This document shows, piece by piece, positions 23,758 to 31,973 of a stretch of 44,789 bases of DNA; position 1 is the first letter of the stretch, and each line of letters starts with the position of its first letter. The translations under genes and the position numbers were made by a program. The notes beneath the pieces were generated by a model that worked only from the letters and a program-made list of their open reading frames with translations, ran no database searches and was not told where the DNA came from. Origin of the DNA: Gemmatimonadota bacterium (GTDB taxonomy: Bacteria > Gemmatimonadota > Gemmatimonadetes > Palauibacterales > Palauibacteraceae); NCBI GenBank assembly GCA_029262175.1, contig JAJCZV010000049.1:1-44789 (forward strand), in the 5' to 3' direction.

Positions 23758-24792
23758 ATGATCGACCTCCGTAGCGATACCGTCACACAGCCGACCGACG
23801 CCATGCGCGAGGCCATCCTGCGCGCTCCCGTCGGCGACGATGTGTACGGAGATGACCCGACGGTGGTCGAGTTGGAGCGTCGGACCGCGGAGATTCTCGG
23901 CAAGGAAGCGGCCGTCTACATGCCCACCGGCACGATGACCAATCAACTCGCGGTGCGGGCACATACGGAGTCGGGGGACACGGTGCTCACGGGTCCCGGG
24001 GCTCACCTTTGGTTTGGTGAGGGCGGGGCGCCGTCTCCCATCGCCGGAGTCGTCATCCAGCCACTGGATGGCGTCCGGGGTGTGTTCAATGGGGACACGC
24101 TTCGCGCCGCGTTGCCGCTAGGCGAACCGTATCGACCCGCGCGCTGGTCGGGGCCACCTAGGCTGGTGTGTACCGAGAACACCGTCAACGCGGCGGGTGG
24201 TTCGATCTGGCCGCTGGAGACTCAACGGGATGTGATCGAGGCGGCGCGTGAGGCCGGGCTGGCGACACACCTCGACGGCGCCCGACTCTGGCACGCCACC
24301 GCTGCGACCGGCATTGCCGAGATCGAGTACGCCGACGGATTCGACACCGTCAGCGTTTGTTTCTCGAAGGCTCTGGGCGCGCCGATGGGTTCGGCCTTGG
24401 CGGGGTCCGCAAGACAGATCGAGCGAGCTCGTCGTTTCAAGCAGCTCTACGGCGGCGGATTTCGACAGGCGGGAATGATGGCTGCCGGCGCCCTTCACGC
24501 GCTCGACCACCACCGGGATCGGCTCGGAGAAGATCACCGACGCGCGCGCGTGCTCGCCGAGGGCCTCGCGAAGATGCCTGGCATCGACATCGACCTGAAA
24601 GCGGTGCAAACCAATATCGTTCGCTTTCGACTACGCGAGATGGCTGCGCCACGGCTCGTGGATCTGTGCGCCGAGGCGGACATCGCGTTGCTAGCGAGCG
24701 ACCGGGAGTCTCTCCGAGCGGTTCCACATCTGCACACGACCGACGGAGACATCGAGCGTGTCCTGGACGTGGTCGGGCGGGCCCTGACCTAG
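23758..24792 (+). CDS. ltaE: Low-specificity L-threonine aldolase
   Basis: 344 residues, usual for this PLP fold-type I family. It begins with the signature MIDLRSDTVTQPTDAMREAI and shows VGDDVYGDDPTVVELE, then EAAVYMPTGTMTNQLA, HLDGARLWHA (Asp173 contacts the pyridine nitrogen) and VCFSKALGAPMGSAL, where Lys204 forms the internal aldimine. It cleaves L-threonine and L-allo-threonine to glycine and acetaldehyde, and often other beta-hydroxy amino acids such as phenylserine. It begins 21 bases after the amidase stop, so probably the third gene of the operon; with a benzoate-type CoA ligase, release of an aromatic aldehyde from a beta-hydroxy amino acid is conceivable, but this is inference. 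Confidence 0.93.
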   Translation: MIDLRSDTVTQPTDAMREAILRAPVGDDVYGDDPTVVELERRTAEILGKEAAVYMPTGTMTNQLAVRAHTESGDTVLTGPGAHLWFGEGGAPSPIAGVVIQPLDGVRGVFNGDTLRAALPLGEPYRPARWSGPPRLVCTENTVNAAGGSIWPLETQRDVIEAAREAGLATHLDGARLWHATAATGIAEIEYADGFDTVSVCFSKALGAPMGSALAGSARQIERARRFKQLYGGGFRQAGMMAAGALHALDHHRDRLGEDHRRARVLAEGLAKMPGIDIDLKAVQTNIVRFRLREMAAPRLVDLCAEADIALLASDRESLRAVPHLHTTDGDIERVLDVVGRALT

Positions 24793-24811
24793 TCCGCCGC
24801 CGGCGTGCGTG

Positions 24812-25948
24812 TCAGGCGCTCGGCTGCAGATCCGCGGAGGCTGGATCGACGCTTGCGGACGCGGTTGCCAGCGCCACCTCGGCGTCGATCGCCGACATCA
24901 ATTCCAGCGACCGGTCCGATCCCAGGATCACCGCGATCCAGCGCGTGCTTTCATTCGTCCCGAGTACGATGCGGAACATCACCGTAAGCGGCACGGAAAG
25001 CAGCATCCCCACCGGGCCGAGTACCCAGCCCCACAGGACGAGGGAGATGAACACCACGAGGGTGGAGAGGCCGACGCTGTACCCCATGACGCGCGGCTCG
25101 ATGATGTTCCCCATGACGACGTTGACGACCAGGAATCCGAGTGCCGCGACGACGGCCGTACCGAGCCCGACCGACAGCCACGCCAACAAGACTGCGGGGA
25201 CGGCAGCGATGATCGAGCCGATGTTCGGGATGTAGTTGAGCAAGAAAGCCAGCACGCCCCAGAGGATGGGATAGTCCACACCCAGGAAGGCCATCCAAAC
25301 GGCGATCCCGATTCCGGTGCCGAGACTGATCACGGTTTTGAGGGCGATGTAGCGTCGGATCGCGGCGCCGATTCTGTGAAAGCCTTCGCGCGCTTCGGTG
25401 GCGTCCTTCTCTCCGAACGCCGCGCGCACCTTCATCGGGAAGCTCGCCATCTCGAACAGCATGAACACCATGGTGAGAATGATGAGCGCACCGTTGGTTA
25501 GAACCTGGCCCAGATTCGCGACGAGCAGTTGCAGGAGACCGAACAGCCGGCTGGGCGAGAAGTAATCGCTCACAACCTGCTGCGATCCCTCGACGCCAAA
25601 CCGTTCGAGGAATCCACCGATCACCTGTTCGAGTGCTGCGACCTGAGTCGCGAACAGTTGGTCGTACCGGGCGTCGGAACGGGTGAGGTCGAGAACGGTC
25701 GTGCCCAACAACCCGCCGATCAGCGTCCCCGCCGACAAGATGACGAGGACGAGGGCGATCACGCCGACAAAGCGCGGCACCTTGTGCTCGGTCATCCACT
25801 GCAAAGGAGCAGAGCACAGCACTGCGAGGAAAAGTGCCAGAAGGAAGGGAACGAGGAGTTCGGATGCCGCCCGCATACCGGCGACGACCACGACAAACGC
25901 CGCCATGTTGAGCAGAGTACGAGTAACTTTTGCGGCGTCGTCGCCCAT
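24812..25948 (-). CDS. AI-2E/PerM-family membrane permease
   Basis: 378 residues with about eight hydrophobic helices in the family pattern: two at the N-terminus ([30 protein letters not shown]), one at about 60-85 ([22 protein letters not shown]), a long soluble segment with [17 protein letters not shown], then [26 protein letters not shown], the best-conserved block of the family, and [32 protein letters not shown]. Substrates of the family are diverse or unknown (autoinducer-2 and Na+/H+ exchange are described for some members). It is convergent with ltaE (20 bases apart) and divergent from the B12-binding operon. The C-terminal tail of about 40 residues is hydrophilic. Confidence 0.9.
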   Translation of the reverse strand: MGDDAAKVTRTLLNMAAFVVVVAGMRAASELLVPFLLALFLAVLCSAPLQWMTEHKVPRFVGVIALVLVILSAGTLIGGLLGTTVLDLTRSDARYDQLFATQVAALEQVIGGFLERFGVEGSQQVVSDYFSPSRLFGLLQLLVANLGQVLTNGALIILTMVFMLFEMASFPMKVRAAFGEKDATEAREGFHRIGAAIRRYIALKTVISLGTGIGIAVWMAFLGVDYPILWGVLAFLLNYIPNIGSIIAAVPAVLLAWLSVGLGTAVVAALGFLVVNVVMGNIIEPRVMGYSVGLSTLVVFISLVLWGWVLGPVGMLLSVPLTVMFRIVLGTNESTRWIAVILGSDRSLELMSAIDAEVALATASASVDPASADLQPSA

Positions 25949-26015
25949 TTCCCCCTCACCGGACGCGGTTCCGCTCGACCCGCATAACAGGTCGCCCGCA
26001 CATTAGTACTCTCGA

Positions 26016-26030
26016 ATCGACCGGTTCGAT
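26016..26030 (+). promoter_or_regulatory. Candidate operator dyad upstream of the B12/carboxylase operon
   Basis: ATCGA-CCGGT-TCGAT: perfect five-base arms around a five-base centre, in the 242-base gap between the divergent permease and the B12-binding gene. A symmetric site here could bind a TetR/GntR-type regulator of acyl-CoA catabolism, but no regulator gene is adjacent and arms of this size occur by chance. Confidence 0.25.
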
Positions 26031-26190
26031 CCGCAGATGGTTGCGCAATTTCCAACCGCAGGGTGCCGATGAGGACTTGTACGTGCAACCCCCGGGCCTT
26101 TCGATCCGCGTTGCAGGGCGCGCCGTTCCGCCCGTAACTTCGGGTTCGGTCTTCACCCCCCCCGAAACAACGATCTTGAGAGGACGCCGT

Positions 26191-26619
26191 TTGACGGAGC
26201 GCAAAATCCGCGTGCTGGTCGCGAAGCCTGGACTGGACGGCCACGACCGGGGCGCCAAGGTGATCGCGGCGGCCCTCCAAGACGCCGGAATGGAAGTCAT
26301 TTACACGGGTCTTCACCAAACCCCTGAGATGATCGCCACCACCGCCCTGCAGGAAGACGTCGACGTGGTTGCCCTCTCCGTGCTGTCTGGGGCGCACATG
26401 ACGCTGTTCCCTCGCGTCAAAGACCTCCTCGACAAGCAAGAAATGACGGACGTGCTCGTGACCGGCGGCGGCATTCTACCTGAGGAAGATATTGCCGCGC
26501 TCCAGGCACTCGGAGTCGGTCGGTTGTTCGGGCCCGGTACGGCGACGGCGGACGCGGTGGACTACATCCGATCGTGGTACGACGAGAATCGCGGCGACCG
26601 CGCCGGACCCTCCGAATGA
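26191..26619 (+). CDS. Stand-alone cobalamin-binding subunit of an acyl-CoA mutase
   Basis: 142 residues from the TTG at 26191, with GAGAGG seven bases upstream; the frame upstream is open but not conserved-looking. The cobalamin-binding signature is complete: [18 protein letters not shown] holds D-x-H-x-x-G (Asp16, His18, Gly21), [11 protein letters not shown] supplies the S-x-L turn and [14 protein letters not shown] the G-G loop. Length and sequence fit the small subunits of methylmalonyl-CoA, isobutyryl-CoA or 2-hydroxyisobutyryl-CoA mutases, where the TIM-barrel subunit is a separate gene. No such barrel subunit is in the window. It begins an operon with a carboxyltransferase (gap four bases), which points to branched-chain acyl-CoA metabolism. 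Confidence 0.9.
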   Translation: MTERKIRVLVAKPGLDGHDRGAKVIAAALQDAGMEVIYTGLHQTPEMIATTALQEDVDVVALSVLSGAHMTLFPRVKDLLDKQEMTDVLVTGGGILPEEDIAALQALGVGRLFGPGTATADAVDYIRSWYDENRGDRAGPSE

Positions 26620-26623
26620 CGGC

Positions 26624-28294
26624 ATGACTTCGCCCGAGTCCCCAAGGACTGCCATCGACGGATCGCCCTCCGGATCTCAGCCGGGCTCCGCCGGCAACCG
26701 ATTCCGCGGGCTGGTCGCGGAGTTGCGAGCCCTGGAGGCGCGCGTGCAGCGGGGCGGCGGCGAAAAGCGGGTGGCTCGCCAGCACGACCAGGGAAAACTG
26801 ACCGCGCGCGAGCGGATCGATCTCCTCATCGACGACGAGGGCGGCTTTCTGGAGATCGGACTCCTCATCGCCCACGATCAGTACGATGGCCAGGCGCCCG
26901 CTGCCGGCGTGGTCACGGGGATCGGCGAAGTGTGTGGTCGAGAGGTCGTCGTCGTCGCCAACGACCAAACCGTCAAGGCGGGGAGCTGGTGGCCAGAGAC
27001 GATCACCAAGATCCTCCGCGCCCAAGAAATCGCGATGCGATGTCGGATTCCGATCCTCTACTTGGTCGACTCCGCCGGCGTGAACCTCCCCTACCAGGGG
27101 GGCGTTTTCCCCGGGAAGTATGGCGGTAGTCGCATCTTCTATTACAACTCGATCATGCGTCACTATCTGAAAGTGCCACAGCTGTCGGCGGTGATGGGGC
27201 AGTGCATCGCCGGCGGCGCCTATCTGCCGGCGTTGTCAGACGTCATCGTGATGATCGAGGGCACGAGCTTCATGGGGTTGGGTGGCCCCAACCTCGTAAA
27301 GGGAGCGACCGGCCAAGACGTCGATTCGGAAGAGCTCGGTGGCGCGCTCACCCACAACGCGATCAGCGGCGTGGCGCACTACCGGGTCCCGGACGAGCAG
27401 GCCTGTATCGAGAAGCTGCGGGCCTTGGTCAAAGGTCTTCCGGCTTCGACCCGGCCGGCGCGGCGCACCGAACCCCGAGAACCGGCACGAAGTCCTTCGG
27501 ACGCCTACTCGATCCTGCCGGAAAACCATCGACAGCCGTTCGAGATGGAAGAAGTACTCGCCACGATTTTGGACGACGGTCCGTTCGATGAGTTCCAAGC
27601 CGACTACGCGCAGGAGATGCTCACGGGCATGGGCCACGTGGACGGGTTCAAGGTCGGGGTGATCGCGAATCGGCGTGGCATGTATCCGACCGAACCAGGG
27701 AAGCCGCCGAAGTTTGGCGGGATCGTCTACGCAGACACTGCCGAGAAGGTCGCCTACTTCATGGATCTGTGCGATCGTCACGAGACCCCACTTCTTTTTG
27801 TGCAGGATGTGAGCGGTTTCATGGTCGGGCCGGACGCGGAACATTCCGGGATCATTCGGGCGGGTGCTCGAATGGTGGAGTCGATGGCCACCGCCCGTGT
27901 GCCGAAGGTGGTTCTGACCATCAATCACGCGAGCGGGGCCGGATACTACGCGATGGCGGCTCAGGGCTTCGATCCGGACTTCATTTTCACCTGGCCCACC
28001 GGCCGGATGGGCGTCATGGAAGGCGAGTCGGCCGTGCGCGCCACGTTCGGACGAAAGCTGGATGAGGCGGCCGCGCCGGGCGGATCGTTGGACGAGGAGA
28101 CGGCCGCGGCCATCGAACAGACGCTCGGCGACTACGAAGACCAGCTGGACGCGCGGTATGCGGCGGCTCGCGGATTCGTAGACGCGATCTTGTCGCCGGA
28201 AGATACACGAGCGGCCCTTTCGCTAGCGTTGCGCTGCTCGCTGAGCAATCCTGCGCCCCACCTTGGCCCCTTCACACTGCCGGATAGCGCATGA
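26624..28294 (+). CDS. Acyl-CoA carboxylase carboxyltransferase (methylcrotonyl/geranyl-CoA type beta subunit)
   Basis: 556 residues from the ATG at 26624, four bases after the B12 gene. Both halves of the carboxyltransferase fold are present: GKLTARERIDLLIDDEG, then VDSAGVNLPYQGGVFPGKYG, GQCIAGGAYLPALSD and GLGGPNLVKGATGQ in the N-half; PLLFVQDVSGFMVGPDAEHS, NHASGAGYYAMAAQGFDPDF and WPTGRMGVMEGESAV in the C-half. The D-S-x-G-x-N-L-P-x-Q motif is characteristic of methylcrotonyl- and geranyl-CoA carboxylases, whereas propionyl-CoA carboxylases have D-S-G-G-A-R-I-Q. A biotin carboxylase/carrier subunit is needed but not encoded nearby. A Pro/Arg-rich linker at about 285-305 joins the halves. 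Its stop overlaps the next start (ATGA). Confidence 0.92.
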   Translation: MTSPESPRTAIDGSPSGSQPGSAGNRFRGLVAELRALEARVQRGGGEKRVARQHDQGKLTARERIDLLIDDEGGFLEIGLLIAHDQYDGQAPAAGVVTGIGEVCGREVVVVANDQTVKAGSWWPETITKILRAQEIAMRCRIPILYLVDSAGVNLPYQGGVFPGKYGGSRIFYYNSIMRHYLKVPQLSAVMGQCIAGGAYLPALSDVIVMIEGTSFMGLGGPNLVKGATGQDVDSEELGGALTHNAISGVAHYRVPDEQACIEKLRALVKGLPASTRPARRTEPREPARSPSDAYSILPENHRQPFEMEEVLATILDDGPFDEFQADYAQEMLTGMGHVDGFKVGVIANRRGMYPTEPGKPPKFGGIVYADTAEKVAYFMDLCDRHETPLLFVQDVSGFMVGPDAEHSGIIRAGARMVESMATARVPKVVLTINHASGAGYYAMAAQGFDPDFIFTWPTGRMGVMEGESAVRATFGRKLDEAAAPGGSLDEETAAAIEQTLGDYEDQLDARYAAARGFVDAILSPEDTRAALSLALRCSLSNPAPHLGPFTLPDSA

Positions 28295-29874
28295 CGGACG
28301 ATCGAACGAAGCCACCCGAAGGCGAACGCGGCGAAGGATCGGCGGATCCGTCGACCCCGCAGACCGATTTTTGGCGACCCGGTCACGGCCCGGACGTCAC
28401 ATCGTTCGGCATGGATTCGGGCCCCGGCGCGGCCTTGCTGGATGTTCCGGACGACGTACTGGACCCCGAGGAAGAACCCGAGCCCGATCCGCTGGAGCTG
28501 GGAGCCGACCGCGTGGTTCGGATTGGTTCCGGCCAGGGATTCTGGGGCGATTGGCAAGAAGCGCCCAAGCTTCAAGTTCGGCGGGGCGCGATCGACTATC
28601 TGATGCTCGACTATTTGGCCGAGATCACGATGTCGATCATGCAGAAGCAGAAAGAGCGGGACAGCGAGGCGGGATACGCAAAGGACTTTGTCACGCTGAT
28701 GGCGGAGCTGGCGCCCGACTTGATGGAGAGAGACGTCAAGGTCGTGTCCAATGCCGGCGGCGTGAACCCGACGGGCTGTCGGGCCGCACTCGGTCAGGCG
28801 TTGGCATCTCACAGCCTCCGTCGTCGGCCGCGCGTAGCCGTGGTGCATGGTGACAATCTGATGGACTCGCTCGACGATTTGATCGCGGCGGGTCACGAGC
28901 TTCGGCACATGGAGACCGGCGAGCCGCTTTCGACCGTGCGTGATCGAGTGGCCAGCGCCAACGCGTATTTGGGCGCCGAGTCGATCGTCACCGCGCTCCG
29001 GCAAGAGGCCGACATCGTGATCACCGGTCGTTCCACCGACACGGCGCTGACCTACGGGCCGCTCATCCATGAGTTCGGCTGGGCCGTAGACGACTGGGAC
29101 TTGATCGCCAAAGGCGTCGTCGCGGGTCATATCAACGAATGTGGATGTCAGGCTTCGGGAGGGAACTCTCTGGTTGATTGGCGGCAGATCGATCTCACGG
29201 TGCCGGGCTATCCGATCATCGAGGCCAAGGGCGACGGTTCATTTATCGTCACCAAACATCCGGATCTCGATGGCCGGGTCACATGGGCGACGGTGAGCGA
29301 ACAGCTGGTCTATGAGATGGGGGATCCGCAGGACTACATCACTCCCGATGTCATCGCGGATTTTTCGTCCATCAAGGTTCAAGACTTAGGCGATGACCGC
29401 GTCCGGGTGACAGGAGCGCGCGGCCGGCGACGGACAGACCAGCTCAAGGTCTCGATCGCTTATCACGATGGGTACAAGGCGACGGGATCGCTCACGTACG
29501 CATGGCCCGATGCCTATGAGAAGGCTGAGCGGGCGAACGAGATTCTGCGCGGACGCCTAGAGTACCTGGGGCTCGAGTTCGACGAGATTCGAACCGAGTA
29601 CGTCGGGGCTGGTGCGTGTCACGGCCATCTCGCGGGCCCGCCGCTCGACGATCTCCCCGAGGTCACGCTACGCGTGGGCGTACGCAGCCAGGATCGCCAT
29701 TCGGTGACGAGATTCACGCGGGAACTGGCGCCGCTCATTCTCGCCGGGCCGCCGTCGGTCACAGGCTTCGCGGGAGGGCGCCCTCGGGTCCAAGATGTGG
29801 TCGCATACTGGCCGGCACTCATCGATCGCGAGGTCGTGGAAGATGGAGTGACGGTGGAGACGATCTCCTTATGA
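28291..29874 (+). CDS. AtuA-family (DUF1446) acyclic-terpene-utilisation protein
   Basis: 527 residues, starting with a four-base overlap to the carboxyltransferase. The AtuA core runs from about residue 72 (VVRIGSGQGFWGDWQEAP, IDYLMLDYLAEITMSIMQKQ, VKVVSNAGGVNPTGCRAAL, ADIVITGRSTDTALTYGP, AGHINECGCQASGG). Before it lies an unusual acidic, Pro-rich extension (EEEPEPDPLELG), probably disordered. In Pseudomonas, AtuA belongs to the citronellol/geraniol cluster with the geranyl-CoA carboxylase; its biochemical role is not settled. Other AtuA proteins carry a C-terminal ferredoxin-like domain, which here is a separate gene ten bases downstream. Co-transcription with the carboxylase and hydratase supports a Liu/Atu-like pathway. 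Confidence 0.9.
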   Translation: MTDDRTKPPEGERGEGSADPSTPQTDFWRPGHGPDVTSFGMDSGPGAALLDVPDDVLDPEEEPEPDPLELGADRVVRIGSGQGFWGDWQEAPKLQVRRGAIDYLMLDYLAEITMSIMQKQKERDSEAGYAKDFVTLMAELAPDLMERDVKVVSNAGGVNPTGCRAALGQALASHSLRRRPRVAVVHGDNLMDSLDDLIAAGHELRHMETGEPLSTVRDRVASANAYLGAESIVTALRQEADIVITGRSTDTALTYGPLIHEFGWAVDDWDLIAKGVVAGHINECGCQASGGNSLVDWRQIDLTVPGYPIIEAKGDGSFIVTKHPDLDGRVTWATVSEQLVYEMGDPQDYITPDVIADFSSIKVQDLGDDRVRVTGARGRRRTDQLKVSIAYHDGYKATGSLTYAWPDAYEKAERANEILRGRLEYLGLEFDEIRTEYVGAGACHGHLAGPPLDDLPEVTLRVGVRSQDRHSVTRFTRELAPLILAGPPSVTGFAGGRPRVQDVVAYWPALIDREVVEDGVTVETISL

Positions 29875-29884
29875 GGATCGAACC

Positions 29885-30244
29885 ATGAGAGTCCAACTCG
29901 TCGAGATCGCGTTCGCCCGGTCCGGTGACAAAGGGGACACGGCGAACATCGGATTGATCGCCTTCCGTCCGTCCGTGTATCCTATTCTGGTACAAGAGGT
30001 TACGGCCGAACGCGTAAAGCTGCACTTCGCGGAGATTTGCCGAGGCGAGGTCGAGCGTTTCGAGCTACCCAATCTGCATGCGCTCAACTTCCTGCTTCAC
30101 AATTCGCTGGGCGGTGGCGGCACGGTTTCGCTCATGCTCGATGCGCAGGGAAAGACGTTCTCCACCGCGCTCCTCCGCATGGAAATCGATGTTCCCGAGG
30201 ACTTGGCCGAACGCGTCGTCGGCGACCGCTCGTCAGGCGAGTAG
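29885..30244 (+). CDS. AtuA-like ferredoxin-fold protein
   Basis: 119 residues with GAGG upstream of the ATG. It begins VQLVEIAFARSGDKGDTANI, the hallmark start of the small AtuA-associated domain (a ferredoxin-like alpha/beta fold, no iron-sulfur cysteines), and continues with RVKLHFAEICRGEVERFELP and ALNFLLHNSLGGGGTVSLML. In many bacteria this domain is the C-terminus of AtuA; here it is free and presumably forms a complex with the preceding AtuA product. It is followed 14 bases later by the enoyl-CoA hydratase. Function unknown beyond its constant association with acyl-CoA carboxylase loci. Confidence 0.88.
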   Translation: MRVQLVEIAFARSGDKGDTANIGLIAFRPSVYPILVQEVTAERVKLHFAEICRGEVERFELPNLHALNFLLHNSLGGGGTVSLMLDAQGKTFSTALLRMEIDVPEDLAERVVGDRSSGE

Positions 30245-30258
30245 GAGGAGAACCGACC

Positions 30259-31023
30259 GTGTTCGAGTATCTGATCGTCGACATCGATGAGACGACGGGG
30301 GTCAATCGGATTCAGCTCGATCGTCCCGAGCGAAGAAACGCGCTCTGCGCCGCGTTGGTCGCCGAACTCAAAGAAGCGCTCTCGCTCGCTGCGGCCGATC
30401 CGCGAGTGCGTGTGATCGCGATCGGGGGCGAGGGCCCGGACTTCTGCGCCGGCGCGGACCTCGCCGAGGTACACGCCACCGTGGAGGAAGGTGTGCTCGC
30501 CAGCCTTGCCGATGCCGAGTCGCTAGGCGAGTTGTTTACGCTGCTGCGGAAGGTGGAGAAACCGGTGGTGGCCGTCGTTCACGGACGCGCTCTCGCAGGG
30601 GGGTGCGGTCTGGCGTCGGCCTGCGACCTGGTCATCGCCACGGAGAGCGCGAGCTTTGGATATCCTGAAGTCAAGCTCGGTTTTGTTCCGTCGATGGTCG
30701 CCGCATGTCTACGTCGAAACTTGGGAGAGAAGCGCGCGTTCGAGCTGATGGCGTTCGGCGACTCGATCTCCTCGCCGGCTGCGGCGCTCCTTGGACTGGT
30801 GAACCGTGTCTACGCCGACGAAGTGTTCGAGGCGGACGCGGCGGTGTTTCTCGAGGCGTTGGCTGGACGAAGCGCCTCCGCCCTCGCCCTGACCAAGCGC
30901 GTGTTGTATCAGACGGAGAACCAGAGCTTCGAGGCGGCGATTGCGACGGGCGCGCAGATCAACGCGCTCGCCCGCATGACCGACGACTGTCAGGCGGGAA
31001 TCCAGAAGTTCCTCGACAAGTAG
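30259..31023 (+). CDS. Enoyl-CoA hydratase, LiuC/AtuE (methylglutaconyl-CoA hydratase) like
   Basis: 254 residues from a GTG at 30259, preceded by AGGAGGAG at eight bases; a longer upstream frame overlaps the previous gene. Crotonase-fold motifs: RIQLDRPERRNALCAALVAEL, oxyanion-hole GADLAEV and AGGCGLASACDLVIA, then YPEVKLGFVPSMVAACL. The first catalytic Glu of classic hydratases (GGCELA) is Gly here, while the second Glu (PEVKLG) is kept; the same pattern, as I recall, occurs in LiuC-type methylglutaconyl/isohexenylglutaconyl-CoA hydratases, which follow the methylcrotonyl- or geranyl-CoA carboxylase step. That fits the carboxyltransferase in the same operon. The activity is inferred from motif and context. 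Confidence 0.88.
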   Translation: MFEYLIVDIDETTGVNRIQLDRPERRNALCAALVAELKEALSLAAADPRVRVIAIGGEGPDFCAGADLAEVHATVEEGVLASLADAESLGELFTLLRKVEKPVVAVVHGRALAGGCGLASACDLVIATESASFGYPEVKLGFVPSMVAACLRRNLGEKRAFELMAFGDSISSPAAALLGLVNRVYADEVFEADAAVFLEALAGRSASALALTKRVLYQTENQSFEAAIATGAQINALARMTDDCQAGIQKFLDK

Positions 31024-31033
31024 GGGTGGCGGG

Positions 31034-31687
31034 ATGAACGATCACGAAGTGCCGACGTTGCCGGGTTCGCCGTTTCTGTGGAGAGCGGTGGCTCTTGGTT
31101 CGGGCGGTGCGGGCGCCTTTCTTCTTGGGACCGGCCGCGGGTCGCTCACCGTCGCCGTTCTGCTTCTGGTTGTCGCGCTCGCGACCAGCGGGGTTCTGCT
31201 CGGCGCCGGCTCGCACGGTACGGCGATCGAGGGTCGGCTCGACCTCAGTGCGCGGCTGGGCCTGGGTCTTCTGGGAGGCGTCTTGGGAGCGCTGGCCTCA
31301 GGCGTCGCCCTTTCGGTCTTGCTCGGGTTCGGAGTTCCGGGGGCTTTGGGAGTCTCACTCCAGAGCGTGCTGGCCGATCCCGGTCTGTTCGCGCATTTGG
31401 GCAGTGGTGCGGTGTGGGGGCTCGTCTTGGGCATTCTGTACGTCGACATGCCGGGTGCGTCGCCCACAGCTCGCGGAGCCCTGTTCAGTCTCGTACCCAC
31501 TTTCTATCTGCTGCTCAAGATCTATCCCGTCGATCGGGAGCTCGGCTACCTCGGCGTGGAGCTCGGAGCCCTCACGTTCGTGTTCGTGATGGGAATGAAC
31601 CTTCTTTGGGGTGCCATCGCGGGCGCGACCATCGGGTGGGGACAGACCGCCGATGAGGCTCCCGTTGCCCGGCCAATCGACGCGTAG
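31034..31687 (+). CDS. Hypothetical multi-pass membrane protein
   Basis: 217 residues, mostly hydrophobic. About six helices: 17-32 (AVALGSGGAGAFLLGT), 37-58 (LTVAVLLLVVALATSGVLLGAG), 73-103 (LGLGLLGGVLGALASGVALSVLLGF), 124-138 (SGAVWGLVLGILYVD), 148-162 and 173-197 (LGALTFVFVMGMNLLWGAIAGATIG). Glycine- and alanine-rich helices with few charged residues inside the membrane. I do not recognise a family. It begins 10 bases after the hydratase stop and is followed at six bases by another small membrane protein, so the pair may be the end of the acyl-CoA operon or a separate unit. Confidence 0.7.
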   Translation: MNDHEVPTLPGSPFLWRAVALGSGGAGAFLLGTGRGSLTVAVLLLVVALATSGVLLGAGSHGTAIEGRLDLSARLGLGLLGGVLGALASGVALSVLLGFGVPGALGVSLQSVLADPGLFAHLGSGAVWGLVLGILYVDMPGASPTARGALFSLVPTFYLLLKIYPVDRELGYLGVELGALTFVFVMGMNLLWGAIAGATIGWGQTADEAPVARPIDA

Positions 31688-31693
31688 CCGGCC

Positions 31694-31918
31694 ATGCAGC
31701 AGCGCCCTGAGGGCCAACCGTCGGGCGAGCCAGGCTCAGACCCCACCGCCGCCACAAAATGGTGGCTCAAGATGCAGATCGGATTGGGGATCGGGGGAGG
31801 GGCCGTGTGGTTTCTCGGAACCCTCGTGGAGCAGAACTTTATCGCGGGGCTCGGCTTTGGTCTGATCGCCTCCGCGCTGATCCTTCGCATCGGACGTGCG
31901 GCCGCCGACGAGGCGTGA
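31694..31918 (+). CDS. Small hypothetical membrane protein (two helices)
   Basis: 74 residues starting six bases after the previous stop. A hydrophilic N-terminus (MQQRPEGQPSGEPGSDPTAA) is followed by KWWLKMQIGLGIGGGAVWFLG and NFIAGLGFGLIASALILRIG, two helices separated by TLVEQN. The charge pattern suggests both ends in the cytoplasm. No clear ribosome site, so translation probably depends on coupling to the preceding membrane protein gene; the two may form a complex. Family not recognised. Confidence 0.6.
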   Translation: MQQRPEGQPSGEPGSDPTAATKWWLKMQIGLGIGGGAVWFLGTLVEQNFIAGLGFGLIASALILRIGRAAADEA

Positions 31919-31973
31919 CTCCCGAATGGAAGCTGCGATGAGTCCGGCTTGATGGCGTCGTCGAGGCTTGGGC

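Noticed and set aside
22375..24006. A 543-codon open frame on the minus strand opposite the amidase and threonine aldolase.
   Set aside because: It is antisense to two well-supported genes, is Arg/His/Gly-rich and has no recognisable motif; long antisense frames are expected in GC-rich coding DNA.
26191..26619. A complete methylmalonyl-CoA mutase.
   Set aside because: Only the cobalamin-binding domain is present; the catalytic barrel is absent from all frames around it.
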